Source: Pseudomonas sp. ACM7 (GTDB taxonomy: Bacteria > Pseudomonadota > Gammaproteobacteria > Pseudomonadales > Pseudomonadaceae). Taken from it: DNA of 59,938 nt. Below the pieces are notes generated by a model. The model saw nothing but the letters and a program-made list of their open reading frames with translations. It searched no databases and was not told where the DNA came from. The position numbers and the translations under genes are program-made. Of this stretch, positions 1 to 8,940 are shown in pieces. The stretch spans positions 1,369,495 to 1,429,432 of the forward strand of contig NZ_CP024866.1 of assembly GCF_004136015.1 (NCBI RefSeq). Direction: 5' to 3'. Position 1 is the stretch's first letter. Every line of letters starts with the position of its first letter.

Positions 1-2
1 TA

Positions 3-260
3 GGGATGGACCTTACGGTTGATGACTCCGGGAAGAAGAACGGCCCCCGGCACCTGACCAAAAAAGGGGATCCGGAAGTACGCCGGTTGGCTTACAACGC
101 CGCAATGGCAGCCTGTCGCTCAGCTAAATGGAAACCGTTTTACGAGTCATATTTGGCAAGAGGCTTCTCGAAAACCCAGGCATTGGTGGCCCTTGCCCGG
201 AAACTCTGCCGGGTGGCATTTGCCCTGATGAAAAATCAGAGCAAATACCAGCCGGCCTGA
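3..260 (+). CDS. IS110-family transposase, C-terminal part (5' end outside window)
   Basis: The frame is already open at the first base, so this is the tail of a gene that begins upstream. The 84 visible residues carry the GPRHLTKKGDPEVRRLAYNA block and the ARGFSKTQALVALARKL block, typical of the C-terminal transposase_20 region of IS110 enzymes. These are DEDD-type recombinases that move circular IS intermediates. The catalytic RuvC-like N-terminal domain would lie outside the window, so it cannot be judged whether the element is complete. The last codon is followed by about 60 bp that may be the right end of the element. No terminal inverted repeat is obvious, which fits the main IS110 group. 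Confidence 0.85.
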   Translation, partial: GMDLTVDDSGKKNGPRHLTKKGDPEVRRLAYNAAMAACRSAKWKPFYESYLARGFSKTQALVALARKLCRVAFALMKNQSKYQPA

Positions 261-322
261 AGTTGCGGGGTTGCCCTGCAACATAGAATCTCCCACAGGA
301 GGGTTGTGAAGAGTCTGGAAAA

Positions 323-1675
323 CTAACTGGCCTCGAGAACCGCAACGTCTTCCGGCACCTTTACAAAAATGCTGTATTTCGCGCCTTCCATGGCTTCGAA
401 GGCGATCAACTTCTCCACCAGCGGCCCATTCAACACCTTGCCGGCATTGAGCAGCAGCATGCCGTTGTCGGCATTGAGGTTGCGCGCCAGGATCATGCCC
501 GCTGTCACTTCCCGCGTGCTCAGCACCTTCACTGACGGGTCGGCCAACGAGATATCGCTCAGGTACGCGGCACAGACCTGGATGAAATCCTCCACCAGGT
601 CGGGATCGTAGAGTCGCCCGGCATAGCTGCGGATGTAGACCAGCGCTTCATCGCTGTTCATCTGCCGCTCAAGGATCAGCCCGCGCTGCAACTCGATGAA
701 ATCCACCGAGAGTTTCAACAGCCGCGAACCGAACGGAATCGCCTCGCCCTTGAGCCGGTCGGGGAAGCCGCTGCCGTCCCAGCGCTCCTGATGATGAAGA
801 ATCAGACGGGCGGCGTCCTTCATCGGATCGAGCGTCATCAACAGCGATTCGCTCTGCTTTGGATAACCGCGATAGCGCTCCCTATCGCTGTGATGCAGCA
901 GGTCCGCGGGCGCGGTCATCATGCTGTCGGTCCAGCTCAGTTTGCCAATGTTGTAGAGCGCCGCGGCCATGGTCAGGTCGCGACTGGTGCCCTCGTCCAG
1001 GCCATGAAGTTTGCAGTAGACCCGCACCAGTTCGATGATCTGGCGGTTGGTCTGTTTGGCCGGGGGCAAGCGCAGGTTGGCCAGCAGCGAGAACACCTCG
1101 GTGCCGGTGACATAGCTGTGCTTGAGCTCTTCGTAGGCCAGGTCGAGCATGTCGGCGGTCTGCTGGAGTTCGGCAGTACGGGCGGCGACGTGTTTTTCCA
1201 GGGTGGTGTTGAGCGACTTCAACTGGTCGTTCTGCAGCCGGGTCAACTGCTCCAGACGTTGGCGTTCGCGCTCGGAGTATTGATGAGCCAGGGCCTGGCG
1301 CAAGGTCAGGAGCATTTCCTCGTCGTTCCAGGGTTTACTGATGTAGCGGTGAATCTTCCCTTCGTTGATCGCTTTGATGATCGTCGGCATGTCCGCGTAG
1401 CCGGTGAGCAGAATCCGGGTGGTCGTCGGGTAAAGCTGATGGATGCGGGCCAGCAGCGTGGCGCCGTCCATATTGGGCATGCGTGCGTCGGTCATCACCA
1501 GGTCAATGGAGTGTTGCTCCATGATCTCCAGCGCCTGGGCACCGCTGGTGGCCAGCAGCAACTCGTAGGGCTGGCCGCGTAACAGGCGACGCAGGCTGTT
1601 GAGGATTGACTCCTCGTCATCGACCAGCAGCACCTTGGGTTTATCGTTCAAAGTCGTGGGGAGTTGCTCTTCCAT
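323..1675 (-). CDS. Response regulator with degenerate HD-GYP output domain
   Basis: Cytoplasmic two-component output protein of 450 aa. An N-terminal REC domain (about residues 13-130) has phospho-acceptor D63 in MTDARMP and a TGYAD switch region. A coiled coil (about 135-185) follows, then an HD-GYP-like domain (about 195-390). In active HD-GYP c-di-GMP phosphodiesterases the metal-binding HD lies in HDIGK; here it is Y241-N242 (LYNIGK), and GYP is GFP in the HHQERWDGSGFP block. Catalysis is therefore doubtful, and a protein-interaction or c-di-GMP-sensing role is more likely (inference). It is transcribed away from the REC-GGDEF-EAL operon and separated from it by about 200 bp, suggesting the same signalling system. 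The start has GTGACGCCATG context, with no strong Shine-Dalgarno seen. Confidence 0.9.
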   Translation of the reverse strand: MEEQLPTTLNDKPKVLLVDDEESILNSLRRLLRGQPYELLLATSGAQALEIMEQHSIDLVMTDARMPNMDGATLLARIHQLYPTTTRILLTGYADMPTIIKAINEGKIHRYISKPWNDEEMLLTLRQALAHQYSERERQRLEQLTRLQNDQLKSLNTTLEKHVAARTAELQQTADMLDLAYEELKHSYVTGTEVFSLLANLRLPPAKQTNRQIIELVRVYCKLHGLDEGTSRDLTMAAALYNIGKLSWTDSMMTAPADLLHHSDRERYRGYPKQSESLLMTLDPMKDAARLILHHQERWDGSGFPDRLKGEAIPFGSRLLKLSVDFIELQRGLILERQMNSDEALVYIRSYAGRLYDPDLVEDFIQVCAAYLSDISLADPSVKVLSTREVTAGMILARNLNADNGMLLLNAGKVLNGPLVEKLIAFEAMEGAKYSIFVKVPEDVAVLEAS

Positions 1676-1897
1676 GGCGTCACCTCAAGTGAAACGGGCA
1701 CATCGTTGTGGCAGGCCCCGAGGCAAACATCCCCTATTGCCGGAGCCTGACCTACAGGCTAGATGATTTTCAGCCCGCCAACGGAAATGATTCAGCTCAT
1801 TGAATTGCGCGAAGTGCTGGACAGACGACTATGCTCAGCTGACTCGGATCCATAATCTGTACGGTCGGCCAGGTGATCAGGGAAAGGAAGCCCCTCT

Positions 1898-1945
1898 ATG
1901 AGAACACCGCATCAAACTGCTGCCGGTACTGGCGTATGTCGATAA
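1898..1945 (+). CDS. Possible 15-residue leader ORF overlapping the next start
   Basis: A purine-rich GGAAAGGAAG (1881-1890) sits 7 bases before ATG 1898. The ATG opens a 15-codon reading frame (MRTPHQTAAGTGVCR) ending with TAA at 1943-1945, which overlaps the probable start (1936) of the downstream REC-GGDEF-EAL gene. The downstream start itself lacks a good ribosome site. This looks like translational coupling through a leader peptide, but it could be chance. Confidence 0.3.
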   Translation: MRTPHQTAAGTGVCR

Positions 1946-4242
1946 ATACGCTGCTGGCGCGGACCAACCGGCGGATTCTTATCGTCGACGACACAGCCTC
2001 GATTCATGCGGACTTCGCCAAGATCCTCAGTCCGCCATCGATCGATGACGACAGCCTGATCAGCGCCGAAAATGCCCTGTTCGGCACCCCCGCGGCGCTA
2101 TCGCTGCAAAGCTTCGTGCTCGACTCGGCGTTTCAGGGCCTCGAAGCCCTGGACAAGGTCGAAACGGCGCTGGCCAATGACATGCCCTACGCGATGGCCT
2201 TCATCGACATGCGCATGCCGCCGGGCTGGGACGGGCTGGAAACCATCGAACGGCTGTGGCAGGCCGATCCCAAGCTGCAAGTGGCGCTTTGCACCGCTTA
2301 TTCCGACTATTCCTGGGAAGACATCGACGAACGCCTGGAACTGGGCGATCGCCTGCTGATTCTGAAAAAACCCTTCGATGCCATCGAAATCCGCCAGATG
2401 GCCAGCGCATTGACGGCCAAGTGGCAAATGACCGAAGACGCAGAGCTGAAGATGTCGCTGCTCGAACAGGCGGTCGAAGAACGCACCCGAGAGCTGTCCG
2501 ACGCCAACATCATCGTGCAGAACAGCCCCACCATTCTGTATCGGTTGCGCGGCGAGCCGTCGTTTCCGTTGATGTATATCTCGCACAACATCACCAAATA
2601 CGGTCATGTCGCGGCGAAACTGGTCGCCTCGGCCAACTGGTCCCAGGAACTGATCCATCCCGATGATCAAACGAAGGTCGACACCGCCATGGCCCGGGTG
2701 CTGGACCGTCATGCGGCGGGCGCTTCCATCGAATTCCGGATGCGCACTGGCGAAGGAGCCTGGCGCTGGGTCGAAAACCGCTACATCCCGGTGCGCGACG
2801 ATGAAGGCCGTTTGCTGGAAGTCGAAGGCATCATCATCGACATCACTGAACGCAAACTGGCCGAAGAGAAAATCGCCCTGCTGGCCCGCACCGACGGGCT
2901 GACCGGGCTGGCCAACCGTGCGACGCTGATCGAGCGGTTGCACCAGGCATTCGCCTCTGCGCGTCGGGGGGCGGCACCGTTCGCCATGTTTTACCTGGAC
3001 CTGGATCACTTCAAACGCATCAACGACACCCTCGGCCATCCGGTAGGCGACCTGTTGCTGCAAGAGGTTTCCCGCCGGATCAAGGCCTGCGTGCGCGAAA
3101 ACGATGTGGTCGCCCGACTCGGCGGTGACGAGTTCGCGATCTTGCAGCTGGATGTCGGCGACCCGACCCAATCCGCGGCCCTGGCCGCCAAGATCCGCGA
3201 CACGCTGGTACTGCCCTACTCCCTGGCCGGCAATGATGTGCGGGTCTCGGTGAGTATCGGCATCAGTAGCTGTACCCCGGAAAGCACCAGCGCCGACGGC
3301 CTGCTGACCCAGGCCGACATGGCGCTGTATCGCTCCAAGGAAAAGGGCCGCAACCAGTACCACTTCCACTCCGAGGAGATCAACCAGGAGGTGGTCGAAC
3401 GCATGACCATCGCCAGCGACCTGAGAGCGGCCATCGAACACCAGGAACTCGAACTGCATTACTGGCCGGAAGTGGACCTGAGCAGCGGCAAAATCCTCGG
3501 CATGGAAGCTCAGGTCAGCTGGAACCACCCTGAGCGCGGTTTACTGGAAGCCCCGGCGTTCCTGCCCGCGGCGGAAAAGACCGGCACCATCGTCGCGCTC
3601 GGTCACTGGGTGCTGGATCGCGCCTGCCAGCAAATGCGCCAATGGCGCGATGAAGGCATGGCGCCGCCGGTGATTGCGATCAAGCTGTCCCTGGCCCAAC
3701 TCAAAAGTGGTCCCGAACTGATCTATGACGTGCTGCGCACCACCGCGCGCTGGGAACTCTGCCCCTGGGACCTGCGCTTCGACGTCACTGAAGCGACGCT
3801 GGCCCAGACCAAATGGACCCACAACGATGTGCTGCCGCGCCTGCGTGAGCTGGGGGTAAAGATCGCCATCGACGACTTCGGCACCGAGTATTCCTCGTTC
3901 GACTACCTCAAGACCTACCAAGTCAATCACCTGAAACTTGCGCAGGCCTTCATCGACACCGCCGCCCGCGATCCGGCCAGCGCGAACACCCTGCGCGCCA
4001 TCATCAACTTCGCCCGTGAAGTCGGGATCGGCATCATTGCCGAGGGCGTCGAAACCCAGGAGCAGCGCAGCGCGCTGATGGCCACCGGTTCACCGATGAA
4101 CGCCCAGGGTTACTTCTTCAGCAAAGCGGTCAGCAGCCAGCAGGCCGCCGAGCTGCTGAAGGCCGGCAGCATCGTGCCCCCGAACCACGACATCGGGCCG
4201 ATTCTGGACAACCCGCCACGCTTCACGGAGGACAAAGGATGA
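1936..4242 (+). CDS. REC-PAS-GGDEF-EAL protein, probable diguanylate cyclase with dead EAL
   Basis: Cytoplasmic c-di-GMP signalling protein. The frame extends upstream to GTG 1873, but ATG 1936 (MSINTLLARTNRRILIV) is preferred because it matches the N-termini of the paralogues at 4239 and 8937. From this start the protein has 768 aa. Order: extended REC domain with DDTASIH and acceptor D91 (FIDMRMPPGWDG), a short helix, a PAS/PAC domain (about 190-305), and GGDEF (about 310-470) with intact GGDEF at 396-400 preceded by an RxxD inhibitory site (REND). The EAL-like domain (about 490-740) has EAQ in place of EAL, loses the conserved Asn and reads KLAQAF for KIDxSF, so phosphodiesterase activity is unlikely. 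First gene of a five-gene operon; its stop overlaps the next start by 4 bp. Confidence 0.9.
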   Translation: MSINTLLARTNRRILIVDDTASIHADFAKILSPPSIDDDSLISAENALFGTPAALSLQSFVLDSAFQGLEALDKVETALANDMPYAMAFIDMRMPPGWDGLETIERLWQADPKLQVALCTAYSDYSWEDIDERLELGDRLLILKKPFDAIEIRQMASALTAKWQMTEDAELKMSLLEQAVEERTRELSDANIIVQNSPTILYRLRGEPSFPLMYISHNITKYGHVAAKLVASANWSQELIHPDDQTKVDTAMARVLDRHAAGASIEFRMRTGEGAWRWVENRYIPVRDDEGRLLEVEGIIIDITERKLAEEKIALLARTDGLTGLANRATLIERLHQAFASARRGAAPFAMFYLDLDHFKRINDTLGHPVGDLLLQEVSRRIKACVRENDVVARLGGDEFAILQLDVGDPTQSAALAAKIRDTLVLPYSLAGNDVRVSVSIGISSCTPESTSADGLLTQADMALYRSKEKGRNQYHFHSEEINQEVVERMTIASDLRAAIEHQELELHYWPEVDLSSGKILGMEAQVSWNHPERGLLEAPAFLPAAEKTGTIVALGHWVLDRACQQMRQWRDEGMAPPVIAIKLSLAQLKSGPELIYDVLRTTARWELCPWDLRFDVTEATLAQTKWTHNDVLPRLRELGVKIAIDDFGTEYSSFDYLKTYQVNHLKLAQAFIDTAARDPASANTLRAIINFAREVGIGIIAEGVETQEQRSALMATGSPMNAQGYFFSKAVSSQQAAELLKAGSIVPPNHDIGPILDNPPRFTEDKG

Positions 4243-6128
4243 AATCGCCTTTCGTGCGGACCAACCGGCGCATCCTGATCATCGACGACACGCCCTCGAT
4301 TCATGAGGACTTTCGCAAGATTCTTGGCCCTGAGATCGAAGGTGAAGAGCCCGGAGGTGAACAGACCCTCGCCGGTGCAGAAGAAGCCCTGTTCGGCACC
4401 GTGCAGCTTGATCGGCTGACGTTCCAGCTCGACTCGGCCTACCAGGGCCAGGAAGCCCTCGAACTGGTCAAGCGCGCACGGGCCGAAGATCGCCCCTATG
4501 CCATGGCGTTCACCGATATGCGTATGCCACCGGGCTGGGACGGTCTGGAAACCATCGAACAACTGTGGAAGGCCGACCCTCACTTGCAAATCGCGTTGTG
4601 CACGGCCTATTCCGATTACACCTGGGAAGACATGGCCGAACGGCTGGAGTTCGGCGACCAGTTGCTGGTGCTGAAAAAGCCCTTCGACAGCCTGGAAATC
4701 CGCCAGATGGCCAGTGCCCTGACCTGGAAATGGCAGATGGCGCAGGACGCGGCGATGAAGGTCCTGAGCCTGGAGCAAACCATCGAGGCGCGGGTCCACG
4801 AATTGCTCAAGGTGTCGCACTTGTTGCAGTACGACGTACTGACCGAGCTGCCCAACAGCACGTTGCTCGGTGACCGGTTGAACCAGTCACTGGCCCTGTC
4901 CCGGCGCCATGACAAACAACTGGCCGTGATGTTTCTGGGCCTCGATCGCTTCAAGCGCATCAACAATGCCCTGGGTCATCCGGCCGGTGACGAAATGCTT
5001 AAACAGGTCGGGCGCAATCTGGTGGCGACGGTGCGCGAGTCCGACTCGGTGTTCCGCTACGGTTCCGATGAATTCGTGGTGATCCTCGCCGACGTCCGCC
5101 ATCCCCAGCAGACCAAGGGCATCGCCGAAAAACTCTTGAACGCCATCCGCGCGCCCCAGCACATTGCCGGCCACGACCTGAGCGTGACCGCCAGCCTGGG
5201 CATCAGCATTTACCCGGACGACGGCTTCGATGCCATCGCGCTGATCAAGAAAGCCGAAACCGCGATGCGCAACGTCAAGGAAAGCGGCCCGAACGATTTC
5301 AGTTTTTTCATCGACGAGATGAACCAGCGCGCCCGGGATCAGCAAAGCATCGAGAGCGGCATTCGCCAGGCGCTGGAGCGCAACGAATTTGTCCTGCATT
5401 ACCAGCCCAAACTGGACCTGGGCAGTGGCCAGGTGGTCGGGGCCGAGGCGTTGATTCGCTGGCAAAAACCGGGGCACGGCCTGGTCTACCCCTCGGACTT
5501 CATCAGTGTGGCCGAAGACAGCGGTTTGATCGTACCGTTGAGCAAATGGGTGCTGGCCGAGGCGTGCCGACAAGCCTGCGCCTGGCAGGCCGCGGGGCTG
5601 CCGAAGATCTATATGTCGGTGAATATGTCGGCCATCGATTTCCGTCAGCGGGACTTTGTCGACGGCATCGAACAGACACTCAAAAAAACAGGCCTGGAAC
5701 CGGCCTTGCTGGAGCTGGAAATCACCGAGGGCGTGTTGATGCAGAACGTCGAAACCACGGTGACCGCCCTGACCCGGCTTAAAGTCATGGGCGTGCGACT
5801 GGCCATCGATGACTTCGGTACCGGTTATTCCAGCCTGAGCTACTTGCGGCGTTTTCCCATCGACGTGCTGAAAATCGACCAGTCGTTCATTCGCGGTTTA
5901 AGCAGAGACAGCAACGACGCCGCGCTGGTCAGCGCCATCATCAGCCTGGGCCGGAGCCTCAAGCTGACCATCATTGCCGAAGGGGTGGAAACCCTCGAAC
6001 AACTGGATTTCCTCAAGGCCCATCAATGCGAGGAAGGCCAGGGTTTCTATTTCAGCAAAGCCGTGGAGCCTGACGCCTTCGTCCGGTATCTGGGGTCGGT
6101 GAAGCCCTCTTCATCCGCAGCCACGTGA
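4239..6128 (+). CDS. REC-GGDEF-EAL protein, probable c-di-GMP phosphodiesterase
   Basis: Paralogue of the preceding gene without a PAS domain (629 aa). The REC domain has DDTPSIH and acceptor D93 (FTDMRMPPGWDG). The GGDEF domain reads GSDEF but keeps the upstream RESD. The C-terminal EAL domain has every hallmark: AEALIRW, VNMSA, ELEITEG, IDDFGTGYSSLSYL, LKIDQSFI and IIAEGVET. It should therefore hydrolyse c-di-GMP, while cyclase activity is uncertain. Its start overlaps the upstream stop (ATGA), and its own stop overlaps an in-frame GTG of the peroxidase gene, so translational coupling is likely. With the upstream cyclase-like partner it would form a synthesis/degradation pair controlled by phosphorylation from the kinases encoded downstream (inference). 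Confidence 0.92.
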   Translation: MKSPFVRTNRRILIIDDTPSIHEDFRKILGPEIEGEEPGGEQTLAGAEEALFGTVQLDRLTFQLDSAYQGQEALELVKRARAEDRPYAMAFTDMRMPPGWDGLETIEQLWKADPHLQIALCTAYSDYTWEDMAERLEFGDQLLVLKKPFDSLEIRQMASALTWKWQMAQDAAMKVLSLEQTIEARVHELLKVSHLLQYDVLTELPNSTLLGDRLNQSLALSRRHDKQLAVMFLGLDRFKRINNALGHPAGDEMLKQVGRNLVATVRESDSVFRYGSDEFVVILADVRHPQQTKGIAEKLLNAIRAPQHIAGHDLSVTASLGISIYPDDGFDAIALIKKAETAMRNVKESGPNDFSFFIDEMNQRARDQQSIESGIRQALERNEFVLHYQPKLDLGSGQVVGAEALIRWQKPGHGLVYPSDFISVAEDSGLIVPLSKWVLAEACRQACAWQAAGLPKIYMSVNMSAIDFRQRDFVDGIEQTLKKTGLEPALLELEITEGVLMQNVETTVTALTRLKVMGVRLAIDDFGTGYSSLSYLRRFPIDVLKIDQSFIRGLSRDSNDAALVSAIISLGRSLKLTIIAEGVETLEQLDFLKAHQCEEGQGFYFSKAVEPDAFVRYLGSVKPSSSAAT

Positions 6129-6172
6129 ACGATGCGCAACGACACACAGGCCCTACGCCAAGGAATTATCAG

Positions 6173-7132
6173 ATGCCGCCTTCCTTTCACCGTCTGCTAT
6201 TGGCGCCGTTGTTCGGGCTCTGCCTGAGCGCCAGTGCCGCGCCACTGGATGAAGCGCTCAAACCACTGCCGGCGGTGCCCCAACAGAATCCCCTGCGGGT
6301 CGAACTCGGTCGTCAGTTGTTCAATGAACCGCGCTTGTCGGTCGACAGCTCACTGTCCTGCGCCAGTTGCCATCGACTGGAAAACGGCGGCGCCGACAAC
6401 AAGGCGTTTTCCATCGGTTTCGCCGGCCTTCCGTTGACGATCAACACCCCCAGCGTGTTCAACGCCAGCCTGAACTTCCGGCAATTCTGGAACGGCCGCG
6501 CCGACACCCTGGAAACCCAGATCCACGGCGTGGTGCAAAGCCCCAGTGAAATGGGCAGTAACTGGGAGCATGTGGTGCAGACGCTGACCGCCGATGCGGC
6601 ATATCAGGCCTCATTCGCCAACGCCTACCCGGACGGCGTGACCATGAACAATGTGCAGAATGCCCTGGCCACCTATGAGCGCACGCTGATCAGCGCCAAC
6701 TCGCGTTTCGACCAATACCTGCAAGGCGATACCGACATTCTCACCCTCGACGAGAAATACGGTTACCAACGCTTCAAGGACTACGGCTGCATCGCCTGCC
6801 ATCAGGGCGTCAACATCGGCGGCAACATGTTCCAGAAGTTCGGGGTCATGGGCGACTACTTCAAGACTCGGGGCAACCCCACCGAAGCCGACCTGGGCCG
6901 CTATCTGGTCACCAAGGACGAAGAGGACCGCAACGTGTTCAAGGTCCCGAGCCTGCGCAACGTCGCCGTGACCGCGCCGTACTTTCACGACGGCTCGGCC
7001 AAGACTCTTGAAGAGGCGGTGGATGTGATGTTCAAGTTCCAGCTCGGTCGTATTCCCTCTGCCGACGACAAAACGCTGATCATCAAATTCCTCAAGACCC
7101 TGACCGGTGAATGGGGAGGCAAGCCCTTATGA
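6173..7132 (+). CDS. Periplasmic di-haem cytochrome c peroxidase (CcpA/MauG superfamily)
   Basis: Predicted exported di-haem protein of 319 aa. ATG 6173 is chosen over the upstream in-frame GTG 6125 because an AAGGA sits about 9 bases before it and the N-terminus MPPSFHRLLLAPLFGLCLSA is a clean Sec signal ending SASA. Two CxxCH haem sites are present: CASCH near residue 50 and CIACH near residue 205. VPSLRNV and the YFHDGS motif of this family are also present. Family members reduce hydrogen peroxide with electrons from cytochromes or blue copper proteins, or act as MauG-like oxidases. Its position inside a REC/GGDEF/EAL and kinase operon suggests a role in signal perception rather than bulk detoxification (inference). 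Confidence 0.9.
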   Translation: MPPSFHRLLLAPLFGLCLSASAAPLDEALKPLPAVPQQNPLRVELGRQLFNEPRLSVDSSLSCASCHRLENGGADNKAFSIGFAGLPLTINTPSVFNASLNFRQFWNGRADTLETQIHGVVQSPSEMGSNWEHVVQTLTADAAYQASFANAYPDGVTMNNVQNALATYERTLISANSRFDQYLQGDTDILTLDEKYGYQRFKDYGCIACHQGVNIGGNMFQKFGVMGDYFKTRGNPTEADLGRYLVTKDEEDRNVFKVPSLRNVAVTAPYFHDGSAKTLEEAVDVMFKFQLGRIPSADDKTLIIKFLKTLTGEWGGKPL

Positions 7133-8940
7133 AAACGACTAACCGCCGCAACCTGGCGTTGCTTAGTGTCGTGGCCCTGATGCTGGCTTCGGTGCTGCTG
7201 TTCCTGTACCTCAAATCCAGCTCGAACCAGACGACGACCTACACCGAATCCCGGGACTTGATCGGCCGGATCAAGCAGCTGAACGCACAATGGGAAACCG
7301 AGATCCTCAAGGCCAGGGTCGCCATCAGTCACAACTACGATCCGTTGGTCACACCGCTGACCGAGATAACGAACCTGTGGGAGCGGTTCGACACCATGGA
7401 GTCGAGCCATGGCCGCAACGACTCGCCCGTCTGGCGCGCCAGCCATGATGCGTACCTGACCGCCATGCAGGAAAAGACCCGCTTGGTGGAGCAGTTCAAG
7501 TCTCACAACGCCGTGCTTCGCAACTCGCTGGCGTTCCTGCCCACCGCCGAGGACGACATTCAGGAACAGCTGTCCAGGTTGGTGGATGAGGACCAACTGC
7601 AACTTCAGAACATTGCCACCGACACGTATGACTTGCTGCTCAGCAGCCTGGAGTTCGCTCAGGTCACCTCCGATGACAAGGCCGCCGACATCCTGCTCGG
7701 GCTGAACAAACTGGGGGTGAACAAACAGCGTCTACCTGAACAGTTCCACAGTCCGATCGATATTCTGAGCAACCACATTTCACTGATCCTGCGTGAGCAG
7801 CCGGTGGTCAATCGGTTACTGGAAAACATCGAAGCCGTTCCCGTGGCCGAACGCCTGGACGACATGACCAACCTGCTGAACACCGACCAGCAGCGGACCG
7901 ACGCGGTCGACCAGCGCTATCACTTCTACATGCTGTTGTTTTCGGTGCTGTTGGTGTTGCTGCTGGTGTACCTGGCGATTCACCTGATGCGCAGTTTCAC
8001 CGTGATCAATCGCGTCAACAAAGCCCTGCAAACCGCCAATGAGGACCTGGAGCTGCGGGTTGAAGAGCGCACCCGCGAACTCAAGGATACCCAGAGCGAA
8101 CTGCTCGACACCGCGCGTCAGGCCGGCATGGCCGAGATCGCCACCAATGTGCTGCACAACGTCGGCAACGTGCTCAACAGCGTGAACATTTCGGCCGACC
8201 TGGTGAGCCGCAAACTGCGCGGCAGCAAAGCGCAGGGCCTGGGTAAGGCCATGCAGCTGATCAACGACCATCCAGGCGACCTCGGCACCTTTCTGACCGA
8301 GGACGCGAAAGGCAAGTTGCTACCGGGTTACCTGAATCAACTGGTGGACGCGATAGCCCTGGAACAACAAAGCATGACCGAAGAGCTGGCCCAACTGACC
8401 AAAAGCGTGGACCACATCAAGGACATCGTCGCCACCCAGCAGTCCTACGCGGGCGCCAACAGCCTGATGGAACCGCTGCACATCAGCGAATTGCTGGAAG
8501 ACGCCCTGCGCATGAACTCCGGCGCCTTGACCCGACACCACGTCACGGTGGTCAAGGAGTACAGCGACGTGCCGCAGGTCATGGGTGATAAACACCGGTT
8601 GTTGCTGATCCTGATCAACCTGATCAGCAACGCCAAATACGCGATGTCAGACCTCAGCAACCGCCAGCGGCAAATGACCCTGGGGGTCAAAATCGTCGAA
8701 GACAAGATCCTGCAAGTCAGCGTCAAGGACGACGGCGAAGGCATCGCCGAGGAAAACATGACGCGCATCTTTGCCCACGGGTTTACCACCCGCAAGGAAG
8801 GGCATGGCTTCGGCCTGCACAGCTGCGCCCTGGCCGCCATCGAAATGAACGGCCACCTCACCGCCCATAGCGACGGACCGGGCAAGGGCGCGCTGTTCAC
8901 GTTGCAGATCCCGCTGAAAACCGTCAAGGAGGAAGCATGA
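7129..8940 (+). CDS. Membrane sensor histidine kinase with DAHL-type periplasmic domain
   Basis: Inner-membrane sensor kinase. ATG 7129 overlaps the peroxidase stop (ATGA) and follows GGGGAGGC, giving 603 aa. TM1 is at about residues 9-28. A long all-helical periplasmic region (about 30-265) resembles double all-alpha (DAHL) sensors. TM2 is about 270-292, followed by a coiled coil ending VEERTRELKDTQ. The phospho-acceptor helix has H343 in the variant H-box VLHNVGNVLNS. The ATPase domain shows NLISNAKYAM, DDGEGI and FTTRKEGHGFGLH. No receiver domain is present. The likely input is the adjacent peroxidase or a periplasmic redox cue, and the likely targets are the neighbouring REC proteins (inference from operon structure). 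Confidence 0.9.
   Translation: MKTTNRRNLALLSVVALMLASVLLFLYLKSSSNQTTTYTESRDLIGRIKQLNAQWETEILKARVAISHNYDPLVTPLTEITNLWERFDTMESSHGRNDSPVWRASHDAYLTAMQEKTRLVEQFKSHNAVLRNSLAFLPTAEDDIQEQLSRLVDEDQLQLQNIATDTYDLLLSSLEFAQVTSDDKAADILLGLNKLGVNKQRLPEQFHSPIDILSNHISLILREQPVVNRLLENIEAVPVAERLDDMTNLLNTDQQRTDAVDQRYHFYMLLFSVLLVLLLVYLAIHLMRSFTVINRVNKALQTANEDLELRVEERTRELKDTQSELLDTARQAGMAEIATNVLHNVGNVLNSVNISADLVSRKLRGSKAQGLGKAMQLINDHPGDLGTFLTEDAKGKLLPGYLNQLVDAIALEQQSMTEELAQLTKSVDHIKDIVATQQSYAGANSLMEPLHISELLEDALRMNSGALTRHHVTVVKEYSDVPQVMGDKHRLLLILINLISNAKYAMSDLSNRQRQMTLGVKIVEDKILQVSVKDDGEGIAEENMTRIFAHGFTTRKEGHGFGLHSCALAAIEMNGHLTAHSDGPGKGALFTLQIPLKTVKEEA

Noticed and set aside
1676..1872. Specific promoter elements for the signalling operon
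   Set aside because: Possible TTGCGC and TATGCT boxes are spaced 19 bases apart and other combinations are equally weak, so none is called.
2098..3528. 476-codon open frame antisense to the first GGDEF-EAL gene, and similar antisense frames at 42680-44077 and 14303-15394
   Set aside because: Low-complexity composition and no ribosome site; each mirrors an obvious gene on the other strand.
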